Positions 1 through 6,599 of a stretch of 7,558 nt of DNA are shown here, piece by piece; the stretch's first letter is position 1; each line of letters opens with the position of its first letter. Below the pieces are notes generated by a model. The model did not search any database, was not told the origin of the DNA, and worked only from the letters and a program-made list of their open reading frames with translations. The DNA is taken from NCBI GenBank assembly GCA_938084195.1, contig CALKDJ010000101.1, forward strand, positions 1 through 7,558, given 5' to 3'. Both the position numbers and the translations under genes were made by a program. Source of the DNA: an uncultured Methylophilaceae bacterium (GTDB lineage Bacteria > Pseudomonadota > Gammaproteobacteria > Burkholderiales > Methylophilaceae).

Positions 1-1
1 T

Positions 2-1354
2 TCCTTAACCGCATTAACTAACCTCGGTACTATTTCAGGGACTGATTATGGAATTAATGTTTCTAGTAGTACCATTGCCACCATGAATAACCTCCAAAGT
101 GGTCTTACTTATAATGGCGTGGTACCAAGTAATTACAACATCATTATCCGTGGCGATGCGGACTATGGAAAAACTACCTTTTCTGGGGTTTCCGGTACCA
201 TGGCTTTCGGTATCGACTTAACTAATTCCGGTACTGGTATTGGTGATAAGACCTACGAAGATGTCTTCACTGGTATTGCTGCTAGTGGCGTATTAAGTGC
301 CACGACCGGGTCGAGTGGTGGGGCTTCATGGTCGCTAGCCCATGATGGCACCAACTGGGATTTGACGATTAGTGGTGCGCTAGATGGTAGTTATGGTGCA
401 AGTTCTGCTCCGTCTGCAGCAAGTACATTGACTTCCATTCAAAGTGCCAGTTACGCTGTTGCCTCCCAATTCTCCGGTTATGCGATGTCCACTAACTATG
501 CGAATATGAATACCTATGACTGTGGTTTGTTTGATCAGGACGGCGGGTGTTTCTCTATTGGAGGTCGTTATTCCGATATCAATGGTAATAATAGTAGTGA
601 TGCATCGAGTAATGCCCTAGTCGCCGTCGGTGGCTTTAAGATCAATGATAATCTTAGGTTAGCTGGGTTTGTCGACCAACAAGTAAATAGTATCGCTCCT
701 GCAGGCATAAAACTAGATAACAAAGGACCTATGTTAGGTATGAGCCTGGTGTGGAATCAGCACCCCGATCATCTTGGTTACCAAGTCAAAGTAGCCAATG
801 CCTATCAATCGAAAGCCATCACTATTACTCGAAGTGCAACGGGCGATGCCGAAGCTGGACGCGGGGATACCGAGATTCAAGTACAAAGTTATGTCGCCGA
901 AGTATCATATCAATTTAGTGATGGTACTAAAACTTCCTACCGTCCATACTTTGCCTTGCGTCGTGCCATCATTAAACAAAATGCTTACACCGAGACCGGG
1001 GTCGATAGTCCGTTGACCTTTAATACGTTAGAGGATAAATCGACTACCGTGATTATGGGTATGAAGAGTAAATATAAATTCAATGATAAAGTTACCCTCA
1101 ATGGAGCTGTAGGAGTTGAACACGATGTCAGTAGTAGCGTGGACCAAATCCAAGCCACTTCATCATCTATTACAGGACTCACCCCCGTCGATTTAAATAC
1201 CAGTGTCAATAAAACCAGACCAGTAGCTACTTTAGGGGCTACTTATCATATCAGCCCAAACCAATCCTTATCATTACAAACCCAATACCAAGAATTATCC
1301 TACACCTCGACCAGTGCCAAGACCGCTTACTTCAATTACAGTGTTGGGTTTTAA
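2..1354 (+). CDS. Autotransporter, C-terminal part (5' end outside window)
   Basis: The frame is open from base 2, so the 450 visible residues are the C-terminal part of a longer protein; the first ATG at 83 is internal. About the first 165 visible residues are rich in Ser, Gly, Thr and Asn, as in a beta-helical passenger. From about residue 170 to the end (roughly 280 residues) the sequence alternates polar and hydrophobic residues like an autotransporter translocation barrel, and it ends YSVGF with a terminal Phe, the usual outer-membrane barrel assembly signal. Two Cys lie nine residues apart (visible residues 174 and 183) at the start of the barrel region, followed by a GGRYSD segment. 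By family knowledge such proteins are secreted by type V secretion and display the passenger on the cell surface, often for adhesion; the passenger's function cannot be told here. Base composition is clearly less AT-rich than downstream (38 of 60 bases are G or C at 301-360). No convincing terminator follows it. Confidence 0.85.
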   Translation, partial: SLTALTNLGTISGTDYGINVSSSTIATMNNLQSGLTYNGVVPSNYNIIIRGDADYGKTTFSGVSGTMAFGIDLTNSGTGIGDKTYEDVFTGIAASGVLSATTGSSGGASWSLAHDGTNWDLTISGALDGSYGASSAPSAASTLTSIQSASYAVASQFSGYAMSTNYANMNTYDCGLFDQDGGCFSIGGRYSDINGNNSSDASSNALVAVGGFKINDNLRLAGFVDQQVNSIAPAGIKLDNKGPMLGMSLVWNQHPDHLGYQVKVANAYQSKAITITRSATGDAEAGRGDTEIQVQSYVAEVSYQFSDGTKTSYRPYFALRRAIIKQNAYTETGVDSPLTFNTLEDKSTTVIMGMKSKYKFNDKVTLNGAVGVEHDVSSSVDQIQATSSSITGLTPVDLNTSVNKTRPVATLGATYHISPNQSLSLQTQYQELSYTSTSAKTAYFNYSVGF

Positions 1355-1414
1355 TATTTTTTCTTCAAGACCTTGGCACGCTTAGTAAACTAAAAAAATA
1401 AACCAATTATTTAA

Positions 1415-1443
1415 TTGACTTTAAGGCTTGTTAAAACTAGCAT
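1415..1443 (+). promoter_or_regulatory. Sigma-70-type promoter for the Cys-rich mini-gene
   Basis: TTGACT (1415-1420, five of six matches to the -35 consensus) is followed after exactly 17 bases by TAGCAT (1438-1443, four of six matches to the -10). It lies in the gap after the autotransporter stop and would start transcription near 1450, about 25 bases before the ATG at 1475. CATATT at 1441 with a 20-base spacer is a possible alternative -10; a long spacer would suit a MerR-type activator, but I see no clear dyad there. Predicted by eye only. Confidence 0.5.
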
Positions 1444-1474
1444 ATTACGATATCTATTGAAAGTGGAGAACGTT

Positions 1475-1570
1475 ATGACAGAAGTAAAATGTAAATGTAA
1501 AAGTAAAGAGTCAAAATGCTGCAAAGAAAAAACTTGTGCATGTTGTAAAGACAAGTGCTGCTGTAAGTAA
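1475..1570 (+). CDS. Cys/Lys-rich metallothionein-like mini-protein (31 aa)
   Basis: This short frame encodes 31 residues, of which 10 are Cys and 10 are Lys, with no His and no aromatic residue. The cysteines are clustered: KCKCK at residues 5-9, CC at 15-16, CACC at 21-24 and CCC at 28-30, ending CCCK. A Shine-Dalgarno GGAG (1465-1468) sits 6 bases before the ATG, and a plausible promoter lies at 1415-1443, so it looks like a genuine independent gene. The spacing of CxC and CC groups resembles metallothioneins, and the inferred role is cytoplasmic binding of thiophilic metals such as Cu(I), Zn or Cd. It does not match the bacterial SmtA/BmtA type, which is nearly twice as long and contains His and a zinc-finger-like fold, so I give no symbol. 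A modified-peptide precursor is an alternative, but no modification enzyme is nearby. No hydrophobic signal peptide is visible. It converges on the permease gene, 64 bases away. Confidence 0.65.
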   Translation: MTEVKCKCKSKESKCCKEKTCACCKDKCCCK

Positions 1571-1634
1571 AAAACTAATTTAAAAGAAGTACTCATTAGC
1601 AGGATAGTTAGTTAAAAATTACTTTAAAATTTTG

Positions 1635-2987
1635 TTATATATTCCCTGCTCCCATATATAACATGCCTGATCCATATAAAATTCCAGTTAAAATAAAAAT
1701 CACAAATGTATAGCCAAGAATTTGTCTCATATGTAGCCCTGCAATTGCTAATAAAGGAATAGTCCAAAAGGGTTGGATCATATTAGTCCATTGATCTCCG
1801 TATGCAACTCCAAGGACAACTACCGCAGGATCAACATTTAAAGATAATGCGGCTTCGATCATGATTGGACCTTGAACAGCCCATTGACCTCCCCCTGAAG
1901 GGATAAACATATTCACCAAACCACCAGATAAAAAAGCAAAAAAACCAAGTGTTTGCGGGGTTGAAATCGAAACAATCCAATCAGTAATGACTCCCATCAA
2001 ACCTGTAGTTGCCATAATGCCCATGATGCCTGAATAGAATGGATATTGCAGAATAATTGCGCCAACAGTACTTGCTGCATTATTAACCAATTTTATATAA
2101 TGCATGGGTGAACTTGCCAATAGCAAACCAAATGCTAAAAATGTCCAGCTTACGATATCAAGATTCAAAGAAAAGCCTTTTTGTGCATAGGTTATTCCAA
2201 CATAAGTAACAATAGATAAGCCAAGAAAAATACTTAACCCACGGTGATTTTCAAATCGCTCAACCAGTGTTGAGTTTTTTTTGATTGTAGTTGATAGTTT
2301 TTTTTCCTCAATTAGTGATGGGTCAATCTCAATAGTATCCTTATCATTTGGCTTCATTAGCGGGCATACAATGGTAATAATCATTAAGCCTAGTAAGGCA
2401 AGCACGATATTGGTTGAGGATAGAATTGTTTCTGTTACTGGAATTACTCCTATCCTATCCTCCAATAAGTGGCCTGGGGTGGCGACGAACAATGCGGAGG
2501 AAGATGAGTAACCCATATGCCAAATAACAAAACCAGAATATGCTGAGGCTACTAATAAAGGATAGTGAATTTTAAATGGTTTTTTTGCACACTCCTTTGC
2601 AACACTTCTTGCCACAATAGCCCCAATAATGAGTCCAAATGACCATGCACAAAGACTCGCTATTCCTGCTGAGAATGCAACAAGTGAGTAAGCTTGACTT
2701 GCGGTTTTAGGTAATTTACCTATAAATCGTAAAAGTCTTTGTACGGCATCGGTGTGAGCTAGAGCATGTGCACCTACCATTATAATCGTTATCTGAGCCG
2801 TGAATTTAAATAGCATAGATAAACCATCTCCCCAAGCCACCATGGCAGAGGTAACGGTAGCATCGGTTAAGAATAAGGCTGAGATAAAGGTAATTATTGA
2901 AAGAATAATTACAAATATAAATGCATCAGGATAATATCGCTCCACAAAAGAGACAAAAGGTCGAGCGATGCTTTGAAATATTTTCAT
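1635..2987 (-). CDS. atoE: Short-chain fatty acid permease, AtoE family
   Basis: This 450-residue inner-membrane protein has about a dozen hydrophobic segments (for example residues 22-40, 62-78, 104-126, 192-210, 251-268, 278-292, 343-362, 386-396 and 423-445), and its length agrees with E. coli AtoE (about 440). The hallmark segments of this family are present: YYPDAF near residues 18-23, WHMGYSSSSAL at 156-166, NMFIPSGGGQWAVQGP at 359-374 and AYGDQWTNMIQPFWT at 395-409. The family takes up short-chain fatty acids such as acetoacetate and butyrate. A hydrophilic loop at about 211-248, rich in Lys, Asp and Glu, divides the protein. It is the last gene on the minus strand, 76 bases after the beta-propeller gene but beyond a strong terminator. 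I see neither a good promoter nor a good Shine-Dalgarno in front of the ATG; the start is supported because no other in-frame start lies just upstream and the N-terminus aligns with the family. The exact substrate is uncertain. Confidence 0.88.
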   Translation of the reverse strand: MKIFQSIARPFVSFVERYYPDAFIFVIILSIITFISALFLTDATVTSAMVAWGDGLSMLFKFTAQITIIMVGAHALAHTDAVQRLLRFIGKLPKTASQAYSLVAFSAGIASLCAWSFGLIIGAIVARSVAKECAKKPFKIHYPLLVASAYSGFVIWHMGYSSSSALFVATPGHLLEDRIGVIPVTETILSSTNIVLALLGLMIITIVCPLMKPNDKDTIEIDPSLIEEKKLSTTIKKNSTLVERFENHRGLSIFLGLSIVTYVGITYAQKGFSLNLDIVSWTFLAFGLLLASSPMHYIKLVNNAASTVGAIILQYPFYSGIMGIMATTGLMGVITDWIVSISTPQTLGFFAFLSGGLVNMFIPSGGGQWAVQGPIMIEAALSLNVDPAVVVLGVAYGDQWTNMIQPFWTIPLLAIAGLHMRQILGYTFVIFILTGILYGSGMLYMGAGNI

Positions 2988-3015
2988 AAATATACTTAAG
3001 TTGGAGTGCTTTTAT

Positions 3016-3051
3016 AAAAAAAATTTCATGCCAGATGTTGGCATGAAATTT
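3016..3051 (-). terminator. Strong intrinsic terminator after the beta-propeller gene
   Basis: AAATTTCATGCCA (3021-3033) and TGGCATGAAATTT (3039-3051) form a perfect 13-bp stem with a 5-base loop. Read on the minus strand, the stem runs directly into a tract of eight T (3023 down to 3016). It begins 12 bases after the stop codon of the beta-propeller gene and ends about 28 bases before the permease ATG, so it should end most transcripts coming from mmsA. On the plus strand the tail is only AATTTCTTTT, so termination in that direction would be weaker. Confidence 0.88.
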
Positions 3052-3063
3052 AATTTCTTTTAT

Positions 3064-3948
3064 CTACTTAATTTTAAAGGCTACTAATTTTCCATCATTC
3101 ATTAAAGGCATTATTAATATCTTTTTATCATGAATGACTTCATGATCAGCCGCCCCTTGTGAAAGTTTTTCTAAAACTTTAAAATTACCATCTGCTTTGA
3201 TATGAAGCAAATTTCCACCAACCCAATCTGCAACAAAATATCCACCATTTCCATCAGACTCGACTCCATCCAATGTGCCTACAGGCTTAGCATTTCCGAG
3301 TGATTTTATTTCTTTATTTTTTAGCGCTATAGTTTTTAGATGACCTACCACCGCTGGCGCAAAGCCGTCAGTTGGGTGACCCCAACTACCAACAATGATT
3401 TGTCCTTTTTCATAATGCAAACCATTTGGTGCTTCCAGTTTTGGGCTATAAAGCCAAGTTGTCAATTGCCCAAAGGTATTTAATCGATAAATAGTATCAG
3501 TAAAGGTATCAGAAACATAAACATTCCCATAGGTATCAACAGTCACATCATTTAAAAAGGAGGCTCCTGCTGCATCAAGTTTTTTTGAAATTTTACCCGC
3601 CTTAATGTCTATCTCAATTAATTGATCGACATCACCAACATAAAGTTTACCTTTTGATATTGCAAGCCCCTTTGGTGCGTTTAATCCATCAATCCATTTC
3701 AACTTAACGATTTTTCCATCCAAATCAACTTTAGAAATAAAGCCGTTTCCATCCTTAGAAAAAGGATCACCTTGCATGTTAGATACATACAAAATATTAT
3801 TTTCTTTATCAAAGACTACTGACTCCGGAAGTTTAAAATCAGCTTTACTTTCCCAGAGTTTTGTTAATACTGGATCTGCATGTGCAAAAGCCAAAGAAAA
3901 CATAAAAACCATACTAAATAGATACTTAAAAAATGCAATTTTCTTCAT
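3064..3948 (-). CDS. Exported SMP-30/gluconolactonase-like beta-propeller
   Basis: This 294-residue protein starts with a Sec signal peptide: MKKIAFFKY, a hydrophobic core at about residues 8-21, then AHA before DP (cleavage near 24/25), so it probably acts in the periplasm. The mature part has repeated beta-propeller blades, such as GNVYVSD (141-147) and KLYVGD (101-106). The three metal-binding positions of the SMP-30 family appear present: Glu42 in LPESVVFD, Asn175 in APNGLHY and Asp227 in LDGVESD, with Asn133 in FLNDVTVD at a likely substrate-site position. By family knowledge such proteins are metal-dependent lactonases or esterases; the substrate here is unknown. A TTG 12 bases upstream (3960) could extend the frame by four residues, but it overlaps the Shine-Dalgarno, so the ATG at 3948 is preferred. 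It follows mmsA by 24 bases, so the two are very likely co-transcribed and end at the terminator at 3016-3051. An NHL-like protein without enzyme activity is an alternative. Confidence 0.8.
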   Translation of the reverse strand: MKKIAFFKYLFSMVFMFSLAFAHADPVLTKLWESKADFKLPESVVFDKENNILYVSNMQGDPFSKDGNGFISKVDLDGKIVKLKWIDGLNAPKGLAISKGKLYVGDVDQLIEIDIKAGKISKKLDAAGASFLNDVTVDTYGNVYVSDTFTDTIYRLNTFGQLTTWLYSPKLEAPNGLHYEKGQIIVGSWGHPTDGFAPAVVGHLKTIALKNKEIKSLGNAKPVGTLDGVESDGNGGYFVADWVGGNLLHIKADGNFKVLEKLSQGAADHEVIHDKKILIMPLMNDGKLVAFKIK

Positions 3949-3954
3949 ATTTTT

Positions 3955-3958
3955 CTCC
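3955..3958 (-). promoter_or_regulatory. Shine-Dalgarno that fixes the beta-propeller start
   Basis: Read on the minus strand, GGAG is followed by six bases (AAAAAT) and then the ATG at 3948. This ideal spacing selects that ATG over the in-frame TTG at 3960, which overlaps the GGAG itself and has no site of its own. Confidence 0.75.
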
Positions 3959-3972
3959 AAATTAAAATTAAT

Positions 3973-5496
3973 TTATTTCATCGTAGGCATCGAGAATTGT
4001 TTGCCTTCTCGAATACTTGACGATGGCCATCTTTGTGTAATCGTTTTTCGTCTGGTATAAAAGCGGACTCCATCAGGACCATAAGCAAAAAGATCCCCGA
4101 ATAAAGATTGCTTCCAACCACCAAAACTATGATATGAAACCGGCACAGGAAGTGGGATATTAATTCCGACCATCCCCACCTTTATATTGTCTGAAAAATA
4201 CCGTGCTGCCTCTCCATCACGCGTAAAGATACAAGTACCATTTCCATATTTGTGATCATCAATTAATTGCATAGCGTCGCTCATACTATCAACCCTAATC
4301 ACCTGTAATACCGGACCAAAAATTTCTTCTTGGTAGGAGTCCATATCAGCAGTCACCCTATCAATCAATGTGCCACCAATAAAGTAACCTTCTTCACAAC
4401 CTTTCACCACAATATTTCGTCCATCTACCTCAATAGTGGCACCTTGTTTTTCAGCACTATCAATACATGATGACACTTTAGCTTTATGTTCCTTAGTAAT
4501 TAATGGGCCAAAATCATTAGTATTGTCGGTGTAATCCCCTACTTTAAGATCCGTCATCGCTTTCTTCATTTTTGCAATTAAAGCATCTGCTGTTTTATCT
4601 CCAACAACTACTGCAACCGATAAAGCCATACATCGTTCTCCACTCGACCCAAACGCTGCGCCGATAAGCTGAGTAACTGCATTGTCAATATCAGCATCCG
4701 GCATAACAATGGCATGATTTTTTGCACCACCTAAAGCTTGGCATCTTTTTCCGTTGGCCGTTGCTGTTGTGTAAATATGCTTAGCAATAGGAGTAGAACC
4801 AACAAAACTGACAGCCTCTATTCGTCTATCCTCAAGTAATAAATTTACTACGTCCTTATCGCCGTTGACTATATTTAGCACACCATCAGGCAAACCCGCT
4901 TCATATAAAAGCTCTGCTATAAACAGGGTAGAACTCGGGTCACGCTCCGATGGTTTCAAGATAAAGCAATTTCCACAAACAATTGCTAAGGGATACATCC
5001 ATAAGGGAATCATGGCTGGAAAATTAAATGGAGTAATACCCGCAACAATACCTAGAGGCTGGAATTCGCTCCAGCAGTCAATGGACGGTCCAACATTTTT
5101 ACTAAATTCACCTTTTAAAACCTCAGGGGCAGTGCATGCATACTCTACATTTTCTATCCCTCTTTGGAGCTCTCCCATTGCATCATGGGGAATTTTTCCA
5201 TGTTCCTCACCGATTAATTGGCATATCTTGTCTTTATTTTGTTCGAGTAGCTCCTTGAAACGAAACATAATTCTAGCTCGCTTGATTACTGGAAGTCCTC
5301 TCCATGCAGGAAATGCTTTTTGGGCTGATATGATTGCTTCATTAACGGTCGCTTTAGAGGCTATTTCTAGATGCTTGCTAACCTCCCCTTTAGCAGGATT
5401 AAATATATCTATAGTGGCACCATTTCGATGTACATTTTTTCCATTTATAAAATGTCCAACAGTTGTAACTTTGCTTGAAGTAGTTGCTATAGCCAT
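3973..5496 (-). CDS. mmsA: CoA-acylating methylmalonate-semialdehyde dehydrogenase
   Basis: This 507-residue cytoplasmic enzyme belongs to the aldehyde dehydrogenase superfamily and matches the MmsA/IolA family in length (about 500). It oxidises methylmalonate semialdehyde or malonate semialdehyde with NAD and CoA, giving propionyl-CoA or acetyl-CoA and CO2. Visible motifs are ITPFNFPAMIPLWMYP (154-169, catalytic Asn158), ILKPSERDPS (179-188, cofactor-binding Lys181), FVGST (231-235), GSSGERCMALS (283-293, nucleophile Cys289), EEIFGPV (390-396) and HSFGGWKQSLFGD (456-468). Where hydrolytic aldehyde dehydrogenases have Glu in ELGG, this protein has Ala254 (QALGGAKNH), typical of the CoA-acylating subgroup. 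It is the first gene of the minus-strand operon, 24 bases before the propeller gene, and is divergent from lysR. Valine, beta-alanine, propionate, 3-hydroxypropionate or inositol catabolism would all use such an enzyme; no other gene of those routes is in the window. Its Shine-Dalgarno is weak: a run of A precedes the ATG. Confidence 0.93.
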   Translation of the reverse strand: MAIATTSSKVTTVGHFINGKNVHRNGATIDIFNPAKGEVSKHLEIASKATVNEAIISAQKAFPAWRGLPVIKRARIMFRFKELLEQNKDKICQLIGEEHGKIPHDAMGELQRGIENVEYACTAPEVLKGEFSKNVGPSIDCWSEFQPLGIVAGITPFNFPAMIPLWMYPLAIVCGNCFILKPSERDPSSTLFIAELLYEAGLPDGVLNIVNGDKDVVNLLLEDRRIEAVSFVGSTPIAKHIYTTATANGKRCQALGGAKNHAIVMPDADIDNAVTQLIGAAFGSSGERCMALSVAVVVGDKTADALIAKMKKAMTDLKVGDYTDNTNDFGPLITKEHKAKVSSCIDSAEKQGATIEVDGRNIVVKGCEEGYFIGGTLIDRVTADMDSYQEEIFGPVLQVIRVDSMSDAMQLIDDHKYGNGTCIFTRDGEAARYFSDNIKVGMVGINIPLPVPVSYHSFGGWKQSLFGDLFAYGPDGVRFYTRRKTITQRWPSSSIREGKQFSMPTMK

Positions 5497-5528
5497 AATT
5501 TTTTTTAAATTTGTGAGTTATATGCGTT

Positions 5529-5557
5529 ATATTAGTATTTTTATTTATGCATCACAA
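5529..5557 (-). promoter_or_regulatory. Probable mmsA promoter
   Basis: On the minus strand, TTGTGA (5557-5552) and TAATAT (5534-5529) are separated by exactly 17 bases, each matching four of six consensus bases. Transcription would begin near 5522, about 25 bases before the mmsA ATG. One ATGCAT motif (5547-5552) lies against the -35, and a direct repeat GTTATAT (5517-5523 and 5526-5532) overlaps the -10. A weak promoter next to such sites fits activator control, for example by the divergent LysR regulator (inference). Confidence 0.5.
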
Positions 5558-5578
5558 TAACAATAATTTAATTTTCAT

Positions 5579-5594
5579 AATGCATTCATGCATT
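5579..5594. promoter_or_regulatory. Dyad AATGCAT-TC-ATGCATT, likely regulator operator
   Basis: A perfect 7-2-7 inverted repeat lies in the 147-bp lysR-mmsA intergenic region. It contains two ATGCAT copies 8 bases apart, and a third ATGCAT lies at 5547-5552 beside the mmsA -35. The dyad covers the expected -35 region of the lysR promoter (its -10 is at 5602-5607), a usual place for LysR-type autorepression. Binding by the adjacent regulator is inferred from position and symmetry. Confidence 0.55.
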
Positions 5595-5601
5595 TTAAAT
5601 G

Positions 5602-5607
5602 TATAAT
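5602..5607 (+). promoter_or_regulatory. -10 element of the lysR promoter
   Basis: A perfect TATAAT lies 36 bases before the lysR ATG, which puts transcription start near 5614 with a leader of about 30 bases. There is no good -35 hexamer 16-18 bases upstream; that place is occupied by the dyad at 5579-5594, so the promoter may be modest and operator-controlled. Confidence 0.5.
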
Positions 5608-5643
5608 GTTTAGCTATTTTTTTAATATTAAGATTGGACAAAA

Positions 5644-6537
5644 ATGCTTGATTGGAACAATTTACGATCATTTCTTGAGTTAGCTAGGCAAGGAAAATTA
5701 ACTCTTACTGGTAAAAGACTAAATATTGAACCGACTACAGTTGGTAGGCACATCAATAAGCTGGAAAAAGACCTAGATGTACAACTATTTAATCGCTCAC
5801 CTAAAGGTTATACCCTTAATGATGAAGGGTATAAATTACTTGCTTATGCAGAAAGTATAGAAACAAAAATTAATTCTATATACCAATCCATATCAGGAAC
5901 TGATACCGAATTAAGTGGTGCAGTTAGAATGGCGGTTCCCGAGGGCTTAGGTGTGGGTATTATTTCTAAGCATATAAAATCCTTTAAAGACAAACATCCA
6001 TCCATCGAACTTGAATTAGTAGCAGATACCCGGTCAAGAAGCTTATCAAAAAGGGAAGCTGATATTGCAATCACATTGGCAAGACCAACCTCTGGCAGAT
6101 TGGTAGCATGGAAATTAAGTGATTACCGGCTCGCTTTGTATGCGAGTCATGAGTATGTTCAAACTAATAATAAAATTAATTCAATTAAGGATATAAACAA
6201 ACATCCTTTTGTAAGCTACATTGACGACCTTATAGAGTTTCCCCAATTAAAATACATGCAAGATATCTTTCAAGATGTAAACATTATTTTTAGAAGTAGT
6301 TCGCTACAAGCCCAGCACCAAGCAGTGAAAGACGGAGTTGGTCTTGCCCTTCTCCATGGATTCGTCGCTGCACCTGATCTAAAATTGCAAGTTATATTGC
6401 CACAAGAGATATCCGTCACGAGAGAGTATTGGATGGTAGTACATGAGGATATGTCACAGCTTGCTCGAGTTCGAGCAGTGAGTACATTTTTCACCGAGGC
6501 AATTAAAAAAGAACAGAAAAGATTGATGCATATTTAA
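5644..6537 (+). CDS. LysR-type transcriptional regulator
   Basis: This 297-residue protein has the normal LysR length. The N-terminal winged helix-turn-helix spans about residues 3-62 (LRSFLELARQGKLT, then the recognition helix in EPTTVGRHINKLEKDL, then LFNRSPKGYTLNDEG). A linker helix follows to about residue 88, and a periplasmic-binding-like effector domain starts near residue 91 (VRMAVPEGLG) and runs to the end. Both effector-domain lobes seem complete, including EADIAITLARP and QAVKDGVGLALLHGF. It is divergent from mmsA with 147 bases between the starts, the classic arrangement for a LysR regulator controlling its neighbour, probably in response to a pathway intermediate (inference). The Shine-Dalgarno is weak (GGA at 5636-5638, 5 bases before the ATG). 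Its stop is 62 bases before the DUF6607 gene on the same strand, with no clear terminator between, so read-through into that gene is possible. Confidence 0.92.
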   Translation: MLDWNNLRSFLELARQGKLTLTGKRLNIEPTTVGRHINKLEKDLDVQLFNRSPKGYTLNDEGYKLLAYAESIETKINSIYQSISGTDTELSGAVRMAVPEGLGVGIISKHIKSFKDKHPSIELELVADTRSRSLSKREADIAITLARPTSGRLVAWKLSDYRLALYASHEYVQTNNKINSIKDINKHPFVSYIDDLIEFPQLKYMQDIFQDVNIIFRSSSLQAQHQAVKDGVGLALLHGFVAAPDLKLQVILPQEISVTREYWMVVHEDMSQLARVRAVSTFFTEAIKKEQKRLMHI

Positions 6538-6599
6538 TTTAAATACAAAATCATGACAGACTCCAAAGAACTTTTTAAAAGATACTCAGTCAATGAATT

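Noticed and set aside
798..1209. Open frames in other frames or on the opposite strand inside the autotransporter gene
   Set aside because: They overlap a clearly coding frame and show no family resemblance or start signals.
1383..1400. TTAG-TAAA-CTAA hairpin followed by A-run after the autotransporter
   Set aside because: The stem is 4 bp, and the following run is A rather than T on the coding strand, so it is not a terminator for that gene.
1573..1613. Inverted repeat AACTAA/TTAGTT with T-run on the minus strand, possible permease terminator
   Set aside because: The stem is only 6 bp, AT-rich, with a 29-base loop, too weak to call although the position would be right.
1615..1633. AAAATT/AATTTT hairpin after the Cys-rich gene
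   Set aside because: A 6-bp stem of only A and T pairs is expected by chance in such AT-rich DNA.
3949..3960. TTG start at 3960 for the beta-propeller protein
   Set aside because: The codon overlaps the Shine-Dalgarno GGAG of the better ATG at 3948.
4865..5560. 231-codon open frame on the plus strand opposite mmsA
   Set aside because: It lies almost wholly antisense to the well-supported mmsA gene, has no recognisable domain or ribosome site, and runs through the mmsA promoter.
6553..6581. ATGACA-17-TAAAAG as a promoter for the DUF6607 gene
   Set aside because: The -35 is fair (five of six) but the -10 is poor, and in AT-rich sequence this match is not distinctive; left as only a possibility.
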